Source: Armatimonadota bacterium (GTDB taxonomy: Bacteria; Armatimonadota; Fimbriimonadia; Fimbriimonadales; Fimbriimonadaceae). Taken from it: a stretch of DNA of 64,000 bases. A program made the position numbers and the translations under genes. Below, piece after piece: positions 7,998 through 16,398 of the stretch. Within the stretch, counting starts at the first letter, position 1; each line of letters starts with the position of its first letter. Below the pieces are notes generated by a model. The model saw only the letters and a list, made by a program, of their open reading frames with translations, was not told where the DNA came from and made no database searches. Location: NCBI GenBank assembly GCA_029781035.1, contig JAKOXK010000077.1, positions 16,847-80,846 on the forward strand, in the 5' to 3' direction.

Positions 7998-9254
7998 ATG
8001 AAGGTTTTGGTCGTCGGTTCGGGCGGACGCGAACACGCCCTCGTCTGGAAGCTCTCTCAAGACGCCCGCGTCCTCTGCGCCCCCGGAAACGCTGGCATTT
8101 CCCAGGATTGTGAGACGTTCGACGTCGCCGCGACTGACACCCTGGGAATCTGCAGCCTGGCCCAGATCCACGACGCGGATCTTGTGGTCGTCGGCCCAGA
8201 GGATCCACTGATCGGCGGCCTCGCCGACGCTCTTGCCGAAGTGAACGTCCCTGTCTTCGGACCTTCGGCCGCCGGAGCACGGCTCGAAGCGAGCAAAGCA
8301 TGGTCCAAGCAGCAGATGGCCCTTGCCGGCGTACCGACCGCGGAAGCTCAGAGCTTTACTGAACCGGCCCTTGCCCGAGACTATGTGAGGAGGCAGTTCG
8401 CAAGCGGCAGGCAAGTGGCGGTCAAGGCAAGCGGAGCGGCTGTTGGCAAGGGCGTGATCGTGTGCGACTCCGAGGATCAGGCGCTGGAGGCCGTCGACAT
8501 GATGTTGGCTCGGGGTGAACTAGGCGAGGCGGGAGAGACCGTCGTGATCGAAGAGCGGCTGCTTGGGCGGGAGTTCTCGCTCTTGACGGTCGTCAGCGGA
8601 ACCTCGTATAGGAGCCTCCCCGTGGCCCAGGATTACAAGCGGATCGGTGACGGCGACGTTGGCCCCAACACCGGTGGCATGGGTTCGTGCAGCCCGGTCG
8701 ATTGGGTGGCGCCCGCTCTCATCGAGGAGACGGAAGCCGCGATCGTCGAGCCGATGGTCCGCCAACTGAGCAGCCAAGGAGTGGACTATCGTGGGATCCT
8801 CTTCTCAGGCCTCATGGTCGTGGACGGCAAGCCACTCTGTCTCGAGTACAACGTGAGGTCAGGCGATCCAGAGACACAAAGCGTCGTCCGGCGGATTGAC
8901 AACAGCTTTGCTGAACTGCTGCTGGCTGCTGCTATCGGCTCCGAACTGCCTGAAGTGAAGGTCAAAAGCTCCGCAGTCGTGACCGTGGTGGCAGCTAGCC
9001 AGGGCTATCCCGGAGCTTATGAGAAGGGCAAAGAGATCGTCGTCGGACCGATGCCCGAAGGCGTTGTCTTATTCCACGCAGGCACAAAACTCGATGGGGG
9101 GAAGCTCGTCACCAATGGCGGTCGCGTGATCGGCGTGAGCGCTGAATCCGAGACGCTTGAAAGAGCCCGGGCCCTCGCCTATCTCGGAATCTCGCACGTT
9201 TCCTTCGAGGGCATGTGCTTTCGGTCAGACATTGCCAAGCCTCTCATGCCGTAG
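7998..9254 (+). CDS. purD: Phosphoribosylamine-glycine ligase (GAR synthetase)
   Basis: Second enzyme of de novo purine synthesis; it joins glycine to phosphoribosylamine with ATP. At 418 residues it has normal length. The N-domain begins MKVLVVGSGGREHALVWKL. The ATP-grasp domain carries VKASGAAVGKGV and, further on, NTGGMGSCSPV and EYNVRSGDPETQ, all family signatures. The C-terminal domain has the usual VTVVAASQGYPG segment. The ATG lies eight bases after a CAGACT hexamer that resembles the -10 boxes of this window. The other visible purine gene, purB, is about 5 kb downstream and not in the same unit. Confidence 0.97.
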   Translation: MKVLVVGSGGREHALVWKLSQDARVLCAPGNAGISQDCETFDVAATDTLGICSLAQIHDADLVVVGPEDPLIGGLADALAEVNVPVFGPSAAGARLEASKAWSKQQMALAGVPTAEAQSFTEPALARDYVRRQFASGRQVAVKASGAAVGKGVIVCDSEDQALEAVDMMLARGELGEAGETVVIEERLLGREFSLLTVVSGTSYRSLPVAQDYKRIGDGDVGPNTGGMGSCSPVDWVAPALIEETEAAIVEPMVRQLSSQGVDYRGILFSGLMVVDGKPLCLEYNVRSGDPETQSVVRRIDNSFAELLLAAAIGSELPEVKVKSSAVVTVVAASQGYPGAYEKGKEIVVGPMPEGVVLFHAGTKLDGGKLVTNGGRVIGVSAESETLERARALAYLGISHVSFEGMCFRSDIAKPLMP

Positions 9255-9257
9255 ACT
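9252..9257 (+). promoter_or_regulatory. Putative -10 box TAGACT overlapping the purD stop
   Basis: TAGACT contains the TAG stop of purD and ends eight bases before ATG 9266 of the first gene of the paralogous triplet. This would allow a near-leaderless transcript for the three-gene unit. Confidence 0.4.
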
Positions 9258-9265
9258 ACAGGCGG

Positions 9266-10489
9266 ATGCGCTGGGTCGCCTTAGCCTTGTTCGTGGCGGC
9301 GGGCTGCGCCAAAGCGCCTGCTCCCAGGTATCGGGACAGTCTGGCCACGGTCGTGACGCACCCGACAGGAAAGAACGGGTACGAGGACTTTGTTCGTGCC
9401 GCCAAGCTGACGAACAGCCCTGCTTTTCGTCGGAGACTGCAGCTTTGTGCCACTACGACGGGCCCACAGGCGAACACCTTGCGACGGGCACTGGTCTCGG
9501 ACTATGGAGCCGTCTTTAAAGACATTCAAGACGGGCTCTCGAAGCCCGTTATGTACACGATCGCAAAGCCGACAGCGATGACGTTGTTCCCTGAACTGTC
9601 CGAGTTCAAGGCGATCGCCAAACTCATGATCGTGAAAGCCGAGGTCGAATTCGCGGAAGGTCAGCAGGACGCGGCGGCGAGCACTCTGGCTCAAGTTCTC
9701 GACTTCGCACGGGTCGTCCGACCGACCAACGGCGTCGTCCACTATCTCGTCGCGATCTCGATGGAGTCTCTTGGCTGTTCGGCCGTCGCCAACCATCTTG
9801 GAGAACTGAGCGTGCGTGGAGCGAAAAGTCTTGAAGCTGCTGCGGACCGCTCGTTGCACGAAAGTGGTCTGCAGTCGGTGATCGAGACGGAGTTCACCAT
9901 GCTCGACCGGTCGCTGGCTGCGATTGCCGACCGAATGCGAGGGTTCACGCCACAAGACCGGGCGAGGAGCACCGAGGAAGAGGATCTTGCCGCCAAGTCG
10001 TGGGGTGCAGGCGCATCGTCGGCTCAGGGTGGCTTCAGCACTGTCAGCCGTCAGAAGTACCGAGAAGCTGCCGACGCCGCCGAGTCACTTCTGAGTCGGC
10101 CGGAGTCGGAGTGGTCGGCCGCGATCGGATCATCGCCCACAGAGTATTTGGACGTCAACAGCGCCGAATCGATGGCGATCGACAAGGCTGGACTGAGCGT
10201 CCCCTCGGCTGGGGGTACAGTTCTTGTCGAGCTCAAACATCGGGCGCGAATGCGGATCCTCCGGCTCATCTGCCGGGTCATCGTCTATCGTGGCGAGCAC
10301 AAGAAACTGCCTCCTGCACTCGCATCTGTCGCTGACGGGCCGACGCGTTTTGATCCCATTACGGGAAGAGACTTCCGATACGAGGTCTTTCCAGACCATT
10401 TCGAGTTGTACACTGGAGGAACAGGGGTCACCGGCAGGATCGATCTTGCCAACCGCAAGGTGAAGGTGGCCATAAAGGCTGCCCAATGA
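9266..10489 (+). CDS. Putative lipoprotein of unknown function, triplet copy 1
   Basis: 407 residues. The start ATG 9266 gives a short signal peptide with a lipobox-like end (LFVAAGC), so the mature protein is probably lipid-anchored. I do not recognise a named family. The body is largely helical. Landmarks shared with the next two genes are HPTGKNGYEDFVRAA near residue 30, SKPVMYT, an ELSEFKAIAKLMIVKAEVEFAEG helix, and a C-terminal block ITGRDFRYEVF...ELYTGG that resembles the terminal region of pseudopilin-like or other exported proteins. The stop overlaps the next ATG as ATGA. A longer frame starting inside purD is less likely because it hides the signal peptide. Confidence 0.75.
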   Translation: MRWVALALFVAAGCAKAPAPRYRDSLATVVTHPTGKNGYEDFVRAAKLTNSPAFRRRLQLCATTTGPQANTLRRALVSDYGAVFKDIQDGLSKPVMYTIAKPTAMTLFPELSEFKAIAKLMIVKAEVEFAEGQQDAAASTLAQVLDFARVVRPTNGVVHYLVAISMESLGCSAVANHLGELSVRGAKSLEAAADRSLHESGLQSVIETEFTMLDRSLAAIADRMRGFTPQDRARSTEEEDLAAKSWGAGASSAQGGFSTVSRQKYREAADAAESLLSRPESEWSAAIGSSPTEYLDVNSAESMAIDKAGLSVPSAGGTVLVELKHRARMRILRLICRVIVYRGEHKKLPPALASVADGPTRFDPITGRDFRYEVFPDHFELYTGGTGVTGRIDLANRKVKVAIKAAQ

Positions 10490-11745
10490 GCGGGAGATAC
10501 GGGAAGTTCATCGTGGTCGCGGTCACCGTCTTGTCGCAGACGTGTCTGGGACAAACAACGATCACTGCTGACAGTCTGTTCGACACAGTGATCGGCCAGG
10601 ACTCCGGTAAGAACGGTTATGCCGACTTTGTCCGGGCTGCCGGGTTGGCCCTTGACCGAGACTTCCAGGAAACGTTGGCGAGGGTTCCTAATCCAGGTGC
10701 TCCTGGGTGGCTCACGGGCCAGAGGAACGCGGTGCAAACGCACCTTGAAATCCTCGATCGCATCGAGGCGGGCTTGCGCAAGCCAGTGCAGTACCCCAAC
10801 CTAGCTTTTTCGTTGTCACAACGCTTCCCTGAGCTGCCGTTGTTTCGGGACATCGGCCATTGGCTCGAGTGCAAGGCGAACGTGGACTTTGCTGACGGGG
10901 CGCCCGAGAGCGCCGTCGCCAAACTCGCCATGGCACTGGATCTCGGAACAGCGGTTGCGGCGACCGGTGGTCTCGACCACTACCGGTGTGGTGTGGCCAT
11001 TCACATGAACGCCCTCGCCACCATCGACCGGAACCTCAGTCGGATCACTCTGGAGGGCTCCAAGCGGCTGCAACGGTCAGCAGAGCTCGCGCTACGGGCA
11101 TCCCAATTGACGAACAACCTCGTGACCGAGCGACAGGCCCTCGACAAGTCAGTGGCCCTCCTGATGGGTTCAGGGATGAAAGACGAACTGGCAAACTTCG
11201 GCCTCAAAACATCAACAGACGGCCCGTCGGTCCCGTCGAGGTGGTCCACTCTCTCGGCTCAGGAGAGACAGACGGTCATGAGCGCCGTACTCACCGAACA
11301 AGGTACACGGTTCGACGGGCTGGCAGCGGCCTTGCGGGAGCCGGAATCGACATGGATTCTGGGCAAGGGATTCCCTGGCCTCGAACCGGAAACCCCATCT
11401 GACGAGAGCCCGCTCGGTTTCCTCGTGATGCGGCTCGGAGCGATCGACAAATCACTCCTCAAGGTCGAGGCGATGCACAGAGTTAGGTTGCGGCTCCTCC
11501 GTCTCCATGCCAAGATCATTGAGTACCGCTGGCGGACGCTCAAACTTCCCACTGACCTGGGTCAGCTCCATGACGAAAACGCGGTTAAGGATCCGCTTAC
11601 CGTTCTTCCGTTCATCTACAAAGTCGATTCCCGCAAATATGAGTTGTTCTCGGCTGGCGATCCTCAGTCGGGGCCGATCGGACTGGTCGATGCCGCGGCA
11701 CCCGGACGCCCCAAAGGCGCAGGCACAAGTGGAGGCCATTCATGA
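10486..11745 (+). CDS. Exported protein of unknown function, triplet copy 2
   Basis: 419 residues, paralogous along its length to the genes on both sides. The signal peptide is about residues 1-22 (hydrophobic FIVVAVTVLSQTCLG); it may be cleaved by signal peptidase I or, if the Cys is used, lipid-modified. Shared landmarks are DSGKNGYADFVRAA, RKPVQYPNLA, ELPLFRDIGHWLECKANVDFADG and a C-terminal VLPFIYKVDSRKYELFSAGD. The gene is coupled at both ends by ATGA overlaps. Function unknown. Three divergent copies in a row point to tandem duplication followed by specialisation, perhaps subunits of one envelope complex (inference). Confidence 0.75.
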   Translation: MSGRYGKFIVVAVTVLSQTCLGQTTITADSLFDTVIGQDSGKNGYADFVRAAGLALDRDFQETLARVPNPGAPGWLTGQRNAVQTHLEILDRIEAGLRKPVQYPNLAFSLSQRFPELPLFRDIGHWLECKANVDFADGAPESAVAKLAMALDLGTAVAATGGLDHYRCGVAIHMNALATIDRNLSRITLEGSKRLQRSAELALRASQLTNNLVTERQALDKSVALLMGSGMKDELANFGLKTSTDGPSVPSRWSTLSAQERQTVMSAVLTEQGTRFDGLAAALREPESTWILGKGFPGLEPETPSDESPLGFLVMRLGAIDKSLLKVEAMHRVRLRLLRLHAKIIEYRWRTLKLPTDLGQLHDENAVKDPLTVLPFIYKVDSRKYELFSAGDPQSGPIGLVDAAAPGRPKGAGTSGGHS

Positions 11746-12962
11746 GCCTTGTCGCGGCTATCGTGCTTTTGGCCTGCTCTCAGACCAAGCCGTCGCGCTT
11801 TCAGACGGTCTGCCCGCACCCAACAGGACGGAACGGGTACGAGGAGTACCTTCAAGCAGCTGACTGTGCGCAGGCTCCCGCCTTTCGCGCAGCGCGCACG
11901 GCCTACGATGCGGCCATCGCGGCCGGGAGGCCCTGTCTCGATGAAGCCAGGCAAATGGTGCGCCTCTCGGGTTCCATCCAGCAGTTGGTCAAGGTCGGAA
12001 ACCGGAAGCCGGTGAGTGACCCGCGGGTCGACATGGACAACAGCACCGTTTTCACGGAGTACGCAGCGTTCAAAGACATTGCCAAGTACCTCGAAAGTGC
12101 GGCGAACGTGGACTTTGCCGAGGGTCGTCCCCGTCAGGGCGCCGAAACGCTGACCGACGGAATCGTCTTCGCGGAGCGGCTTATGAACACAGGCGTTCTG
12201 ATCACTTACCTTGTCGGGGCTGCTGAACAGTCCATACAGTTGCGTGGCTTTGCCAACCACTTGAGCGAAATCCCCGTTGCCGAGGATCGCTCCATCGCTT
12301 CGTTGTGTGACGCGTGGATCGGACAAAACCCCTTGGCGGGAACGTTTGCCAAGGAGACGAGATACACCAGCAAAGCCCTGGCGGACATGATCCAAAACCC
12401 CTCTTCGATCAGCGACTGGGGCGTCGACGAGGATGGATCGCTTTCGGCCTTGAGCCAGGAAGTTCAGAAGCTGGGGCCAGCCGGTCGAGCCCAACTTCTC
12501 AAGGAAATGACCGACAAGATGGCAGATTACAGCCATCGCATCATCGCGGTCCTTGGTTCACCCGAGCCAGAGTGGCCACAGCTCGTCCCCAAGCTGATCG
12601 GCGAGGACCCTGGAAGGGCCGGATCACTCGCGACTCGGCTCTGTCAGCTCGTCCTGCCAGTCTATGGGCAGGTTTTTGCCGCCGAACTCAAACGGCGCAC
12701 GCAACTCAGGCTATTACGCCTCCACCTGCTCGTCGAAGCCAAGCGGTTGGAGACCGGCGTCTTGCCCACGTCCCTAGCGGAACTCAACGATCAGAACCTC
12801 GTCAGGGATCCCGTGAACGGTAGGGAGTTTGTGTACGTGCCTCGTGGCCGCTACTACGAGCTCTACAGCCTGGGAAACGGACTCATCAACCGCATGGATC
12901 TCGTGTACAAAGCCTCCGCGGCCGCGGATTCTGCTTCCCCGCAGGTCACGATCCGGCCATAA
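11742..12962 (+). CDS. Putative lipoprotein of unknown function, triplet copy 3
   Basis: 406 residues. It has a very short hydrophobic N-terminus ending VLLACSQ, a lipobox-like sequence. It shares with copies 1 and 2 the HPTGRNGYEEYLQAA block, RKPVSDPR, EYAAFKDIAKYLESAANVDFAEG, a long helical middle and a C-terminal block REFVYVPRGRYYELYSLGNG. The start overlaps the stop of copy 2 (ATGA). No enzyme motif is apparent. The C-terminal pattern (Asp-Pro, aromatic-Tyr, Tyr-Glu-Leu-Tyr-Ser) is reminiscent of the calcium-binding tail of major pseudopilins but lacks their N-terminal methylation helix, so a pilin assignment is not supported. Confidence 0.75.
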   Translation: MSLVAAIVLLACSQTKPSRFQTVCPHPTGRNGYEEYLQAADCAQAPAFRAARTAYDAAIAAGRPCLDEARQMVRLSGSIQQLVKVGNRKPVSDPRVDMDNSTVFTEYAAFKDIAKYLESAANVDFAEGRPRQGAETLTDGIVFAERLMNTGVLITYLVGAAEQSIQLRGFANHLSEIPVAEDRSIASLCDAWIGQNPLAGTFAKETRYTSKALADMIQNPSSISDWGVDEDGSLSALSQEVQKLGPAGRAQLLKEMTDKMADYSHRIIAVLGSPEPEWPQLVPKLIGEDPGRAGSLATRLCQLVLPVYGQVFAAELKRRTQLRLLRLHLLVEAKRLETGVLPTSLAELNDQNLVRDPVNGREFVYVPRGRYYELYSLGNGLINRMDLVYKASAAADSASPQVTIRP

Positions 12963-13067
12963 TCCTGACTGGACTTTCGAGCTTCCTGATCCACCGAGGA
13001 TGCCAGTGGGAACCAATCTCCTGGAAGGCGCATTCTGATCGGCAGTTGTTTCTGACCAACGATCGAC

Positions 13068-13625
13068 ATGATTGCGTTCTCAACGGACTTGGTGCCTCCA
13101 GTCCATGACTCGAGGAGCGGTTTTTTGGCGGGCACCCGTCCGACTGACTTTGAGAAGGCTGTAGTCGGGGAACTGGCCGTCTTGTACCGCGTTGCAAGGC
13201 GTATGGGCGCCAGTCCGGAGGAGTCCGAGGATTTGGTCCAGACGACGATGGTGAAGGCCTTTCGCAAGTGGCATCAATTCGATGGTAGGTTCCTGAGGAG
13301 CTGGCTGGTGCGGATCCTTCGCAACGAGCGTATGGCCGGGCTTAGAACCCGAAAACCTGAAGTGGACTGGGAGGAAGTCACCGAGGACTCGGTCGTGGAG
13401 GAGCCCTTTTGGGGCACGGTCGAGACGAACATGGAAGCAGAGCGCATCCTGGCCGCATTGGACGGCCTGCCCGAGCCGTATCGCACCATGGTGCAACTGT
13501 GCGATGTGGAACAGATGAGCTACGAGGAAGCTGCTGTCGCGATGGAGATTCCGATTGGGACGGTAAGGTCTCGGCTGTTTCGGGCGCGGATCGAGCTCCG
13601 AAAGAGGTTGGGGGTGAGTCGGTGA
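13068..13625 (+). CDS. ECF-type RNA polymerase sigma factor
   Basis: 185 residues, two-domain sigma-70 family protein of the extracytoplasmic function class. Region 2 is at about residues 30-100 (LYRVARRMGASPEESEDLVQ, then FRKWHQFDG and LRSWLVRILRN). Region 4 is at about 125-180 (LDGLPEPYRTMV, YEEAAVAMEIPIGTVRSRLF, RARIELRKRLG), with the helix-turn-helix that reads the -35 element. The next gene, overlapping by GTGA, encodes a one-span membrane protein, so this is a sigma/anti-sigma pair answering an envelope signal. Some 20 residues precede region 2, so a slightly later start is possible. Confidence 0.92.
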   Translation: MIAFSTDLVPPVHDSRSGFLAGTRPTDFEKAVVGELAVLYRVARRMGASPEESEDLVQTTMVKAFRKWHQFDGRFLRSWLVRILRNERMAGLRTRKPEVDWEEVTEDSVVEEPFWGTVETNMEAERILAALDGLPEPYRTMVQLCDVEQMSYEEAAVAMEIPIGTVRSRLFRARIELRKRLGVSR

Positions 13626-14335
13626 CTCCGATCGACTGGCAGGCCTATTTGGACGGAAGCCTCGGCCCTGAGGACACCGCTCGGGCCAATCAACTCCTCG
13701 AGGTCGATCCTCGAGCGAAGTCAGAGTTCGAGGGCCTGAAGGCTCTGAGGGACCACCTGTCAGGCCTTGCGCACCTGGAGCCCATCCCGTTTGGCCGTCT
13801 GGAATCGGGCATGCGCTCGGTTCGCCGCGTGAAGCGGATCCGGTGGACTCTTGGAACCGCCGCAGCCGCTGTCGCCTTGACGGCGTTTGGTTTGGCTTTT
13901 ACAGACTACCATCGGAAGCGGCCCGTGAGGTTCGAGACTTCGGCTCCCTTGGCGACGTTGTGTGTGACCAACGCCTCGGAAGTCGCCGACTTTGTCGGTT
14001 CGCACGCAGGCTTTTCCTGTCGGTCGTTCGATCCACGGCCCGTTGCCACCGTCAACACGGTCAGCTACGGCGCTGGTTGGGTCTGCTACCTCCTCGACGC
14101 GAACCGGAAATCGGTCGGTCTTTATGTCCGCAAGCATGACGGGAAGTTGGACTGGCTTCCCCAACTGTCAGCCGGAGGCTACCGGTACTCAGTGTGCGGT
14201 TCCGAACAGACACCGGGGATCGGCTGGGAGCAAGGGAGTTTCGAGTTCTTCTTGATCGGTGATTCTTCTGAGGCACTAGCCCGACTGGCGAACGAACTCA
14301 GGGAGAAGACTGAGGCCATCGTGCGGGACCAGTAG
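13622..14335 (+). CDS. Putative transmembrane anti-sigma factor
   Basis: 237 residues from GTG 13622, which overlaps the sigma factor stop. The cytoplasmic part (about 1-75: IDWQAYLDGSLGPEDTARANQLLEVDP) has the short helical composition of anti-sigma domains, but I see no HxxxCxxC zinc motif. One membrane span lies at about 80-100 (LGTAAAAVALTAFGLAF). The outer domain of about 130 residues has three or four Cys (LCVTN, FSCRSF, WVCYLL, YSVCGS), suggesting disulfides, and could be the sensor. The role is inferred from the coupled ECF gene and the membrane topology. Confidence 0.75.
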   Translation: MTPIDWQAYLDGSLGPEDTARANQLLEVDPRAKSEFEGLKALRDHLSGLAHLEPIPFGRLESGMRSVRRVKRIRWTLGTAAAAVALTAFGLAFTDYHRKRPVRFETSAPLATLCVTNASEVADFVGSHAGFSCRSFDPRPVATVNTVSYGAGWVCYLLDANRKSVGLYVRKHDGKLDWLPQLSAGGYRYSVCGSEQTPGIGWEQGSFEFFLIGDSSEALARLANELREKTEAIVRDQ

Positions 14336-14348
14336 GTTCTGAATCGGG

Positions 14349-15692
14349 TTGAGCGAGAGGTACCCTCGCGGAGTGATCGACCGCTATTGCACCCCTGCGA
14401 TGAGTGCTATCTGGAGCCGCGAAGCCAAGTATCAAAAGTGGCTCGAAGTCGAACTGGCGATCTGTGAGGGCTGGGTTTTGGCTGGGGTCATGCCCGAGTC
14501 AGACATGGCGGCCGTTCGCGATCGTGCAGGGTTCGACCTGGTGCGGTGCGATGAGATCGAGCGGGTGACGAGGCATGACCTGATGGCCTTTGTTCGCAAC
14601 GTCAGCGAGCGCGTGTCCGGAATCGACGGGCTCTCTCCGGAAGCCGAGTTGCGAATGGGCGACCCATCTCGGTGGATCCACTTCGGTGTGACGTCGTACG
14701 ACGTGATCGACACCGCCCTCGGCATGATGCTGCGGGACAGTTGCAGCGTGATTGAGGAGTCGCTGGGCCGGTTGCAGGGTGCGGTCAAGTCACTTTTCGA
14801 CCGTCACGGCCAGGTTGCTTGCATCGGCCGTACTCACGGAATCCACGCCGAGCCCGTCACATTTGGACACAAACTGCAAGGCTGGTGGTTCGAACTAGGA
14901 CGCAGTGCCGAGCGAATCCGTGCCGCCCAGCGAGAGATCGCAGTTGGCAAGATCAGCGGCCCAGTCGGCATCCATGCCCACGTGTCGCCGACAATGGAGG
15001 TTGGCATCTGTAAGAGCCTCGGGCTCAGGGCCGATCCGAGCAGCACACAGATTATCGCTCGCGACCGGCACGCCGCACTCCTGTGCGACCTTGCCGTGCT
15101 CGCTGGATCTCTCGAGAGGATCGCGACCGAGCTCCGCAACCTTCAGCGGACTGAAATCCTGGAAGTTCAGGAGGAGTTTGCCGCCGGCCAGACAGGAAGC
15201 AGTGCCATGCCCCACAAGCGCAACCCCTGGAACAGCGAGACAGTCTGTGGCCTTGCCCGCTTGGTGAGAGGGAACGCCCATGCGATGTTGGAAAGCGTCA
15301 TGACCTGGCACGAACGCGATCTGACCAACTCGTCCCTGGAAAGGATCGTGTTTCCTGACACCTTTCAGGTCGTTGACTTCATGATAAACCGACTGACGCG
15401 GATCGTCAGCGGCCTTGTCGTGCTTCCTGAGCACATGTCGTCGAACCTGCGGCTCATGGGCGACCTGGTCTTCAGTGAGCACGTGATGGTCGCCTTGATC
15501 CGCCAGGGCATGAGCCGCGAAGGCGCCTATAAGGTTGCACAGCGGAACGCGGCGAAGGCTTGGGACGGCGAGGACTTCAAGGGATCCGTCGCCAACGATG
15601 CCGCCGTCAGGGAGAACTTGAGCCCAGCGCAAGTGGATGAAGCGTTCAGCCTCGAACACCACTTGCGACACGCTCCGCGTTCCCTAGACTGA
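14349..15692 (+). CDS. purB: Adenylosuccinate lyase
   Basis: Homotetrameric enzyme that removes fumarate from SAICAR and from adenylosuccinate in purine synthesis. It has 447 residues of the fumarase/aspartase superfamily. Seen are TRHDLMAFV, the catalytic-His region IGRTHGIHAEPVTFG, and the superfamily signature GSSAMPHKRNP on the flexible loop. The start is TTG 14349, giving MSERYPRGVIDRYC, the normal N-terminus. It begins 13 bases after the anti-sigma stop. Its 3' end overlaps the convergent gene at 15684 by nine bases, leaving no room for a terminator outside coding sequence. Confidence 0.96.
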   Translation: MSERYPRGVIDRYCTPAMSAIWSREAKYQKWLEVELAICEGWVLAGVMPESDMAAVRDRAGFDLVRCDEIERVTRHDLMAFVRNVSERVSGIDGLSPEAELRMGDPSRWIHFGVTSYDVIDTALGMMLRDSCSVIEESLGRLQGAVKSLFDRHGQVACIGRTHGIHAEPVTFGHKLQGWWFELGRSAERIRAAQREIAVGKISGPVGIHAHVSPTMEVGICKSLGLRADPSSTQIIARDRHAALLCDLAVLAGSLERIATELRNLQRTEILEVQEEFAAGQTGSSAMPHKRNPWNSETVCGLARLVRGNAHAMLESVMTWHERDLTNSSLERIVFPDTFQVVDFMINRLTRIVSGLVVLPEHMSSNLRLMGDLVFSEHVMVALIRQGMSREGAYKVAQRNAAKAWDGEDFKGSVANDAAVRENLSPAQVDEAFSLEHHLRHAPRSLD

Positions 15693-16307
15693 GCGCGTGT
15701 CTCCGTCCTCTTCGCCGAAGTCGAACTTCTCACCTAGCATCGATTTCCACTGCTTGCGCTGGTCGTCGGTCAACAGGACGTCAATCTTCTTCTCAGCCAC
15801 GTATTGAAGTTCCTTGAGCTTCTTTGTATCGATCTGTACTTGTTCCGATGAGCCACCGTGGCTGTCCATGAAGAGGTCGGTTAGTTTCTGGCGGTAGTCG
15901 TCGATGATCTTTGTGATTTCCTCTGACTGGTCCTCTGTGACAGTAAGGCGTTTCGCGACGGCCTCGTCATCCAGGGCCAGAAGTCCAGACTTCTGGAGAT
16001 AGAGTTGCTCAAACCTTGCGGCTTGTTTGGTGTCGAGACACTTGACTGCCGACTTGTCTAAATCGGCCATGTCGTCGTTCCCTGTCAATCGGATCATGAT
16101 TCGACCAGTTCCGTCCTCCTGCACGGAATCGCCCAGGGCGTCGCTTATCATCTTGTACTGTTCGGCGCCGACCTTCAGGTGCTCGCGCACCTTGGGGTTC
16201 ATGAGGAGGATGAACCGGGGCTGGTTGACAGGCATCTGGAACTGAGCCGACACAAGGGCCGCCGGTGCAAAAAGGGTGATGAGGAGCAGCATTCGGCAAG
16301 TGTTCAT
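15684..16307 (-). CDS. Small exported helical protein with LTxxQ-like motifs
   Basis: 207 residues from ATG 16307. A clear signal peptide covers about residues 1-21 (MLLLITLFAPAALVSA). The mature part is charged and helical, with two stretches of the LTxxQ/Spy-CpxP kind: LTVTEDQSEEITKIIDDYRQ and LLTDDQRKQWKSMLGEKF near the end. Proteins with such repeats are periplasmic chaperone-like or metal-stress proteins; here only general resemblance can be claimed. The gene is divergent from the M14 peptidase gene and convergent with purB, overlapping it. A start 17 codons upstream would put a polar tail before the signal peptide and is less likely. Confidence 0.75.
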   Translation of the reverse strand: MNTCRMLLLITLFAPAALVSAQFQMPVNQPRFILLMNPKVREHLKVGAEQYKMISDALGDSVQEDGTGRIMIRLTGNDDMADLDKSAVKCLDTKQAARFEQLYLQKSGLLALDDEAVAKRLTVTEDQSEEITKIIDDYRQKLTDLFMDSHGGSSEQVQIDTKKLKELQYVAEKKIDVLLTDDQRKQWKSMLGEKFDFGEEDGDTRSV

Positions 16308-16398
16308 GAGGTTGATTCTCGAGCCGGTTACGAACCCACTGCGGCGACTTGTTCCCAAACTCTAGTCTCTTCTTGCGGTTCTCAGGCAGAATGAACCC

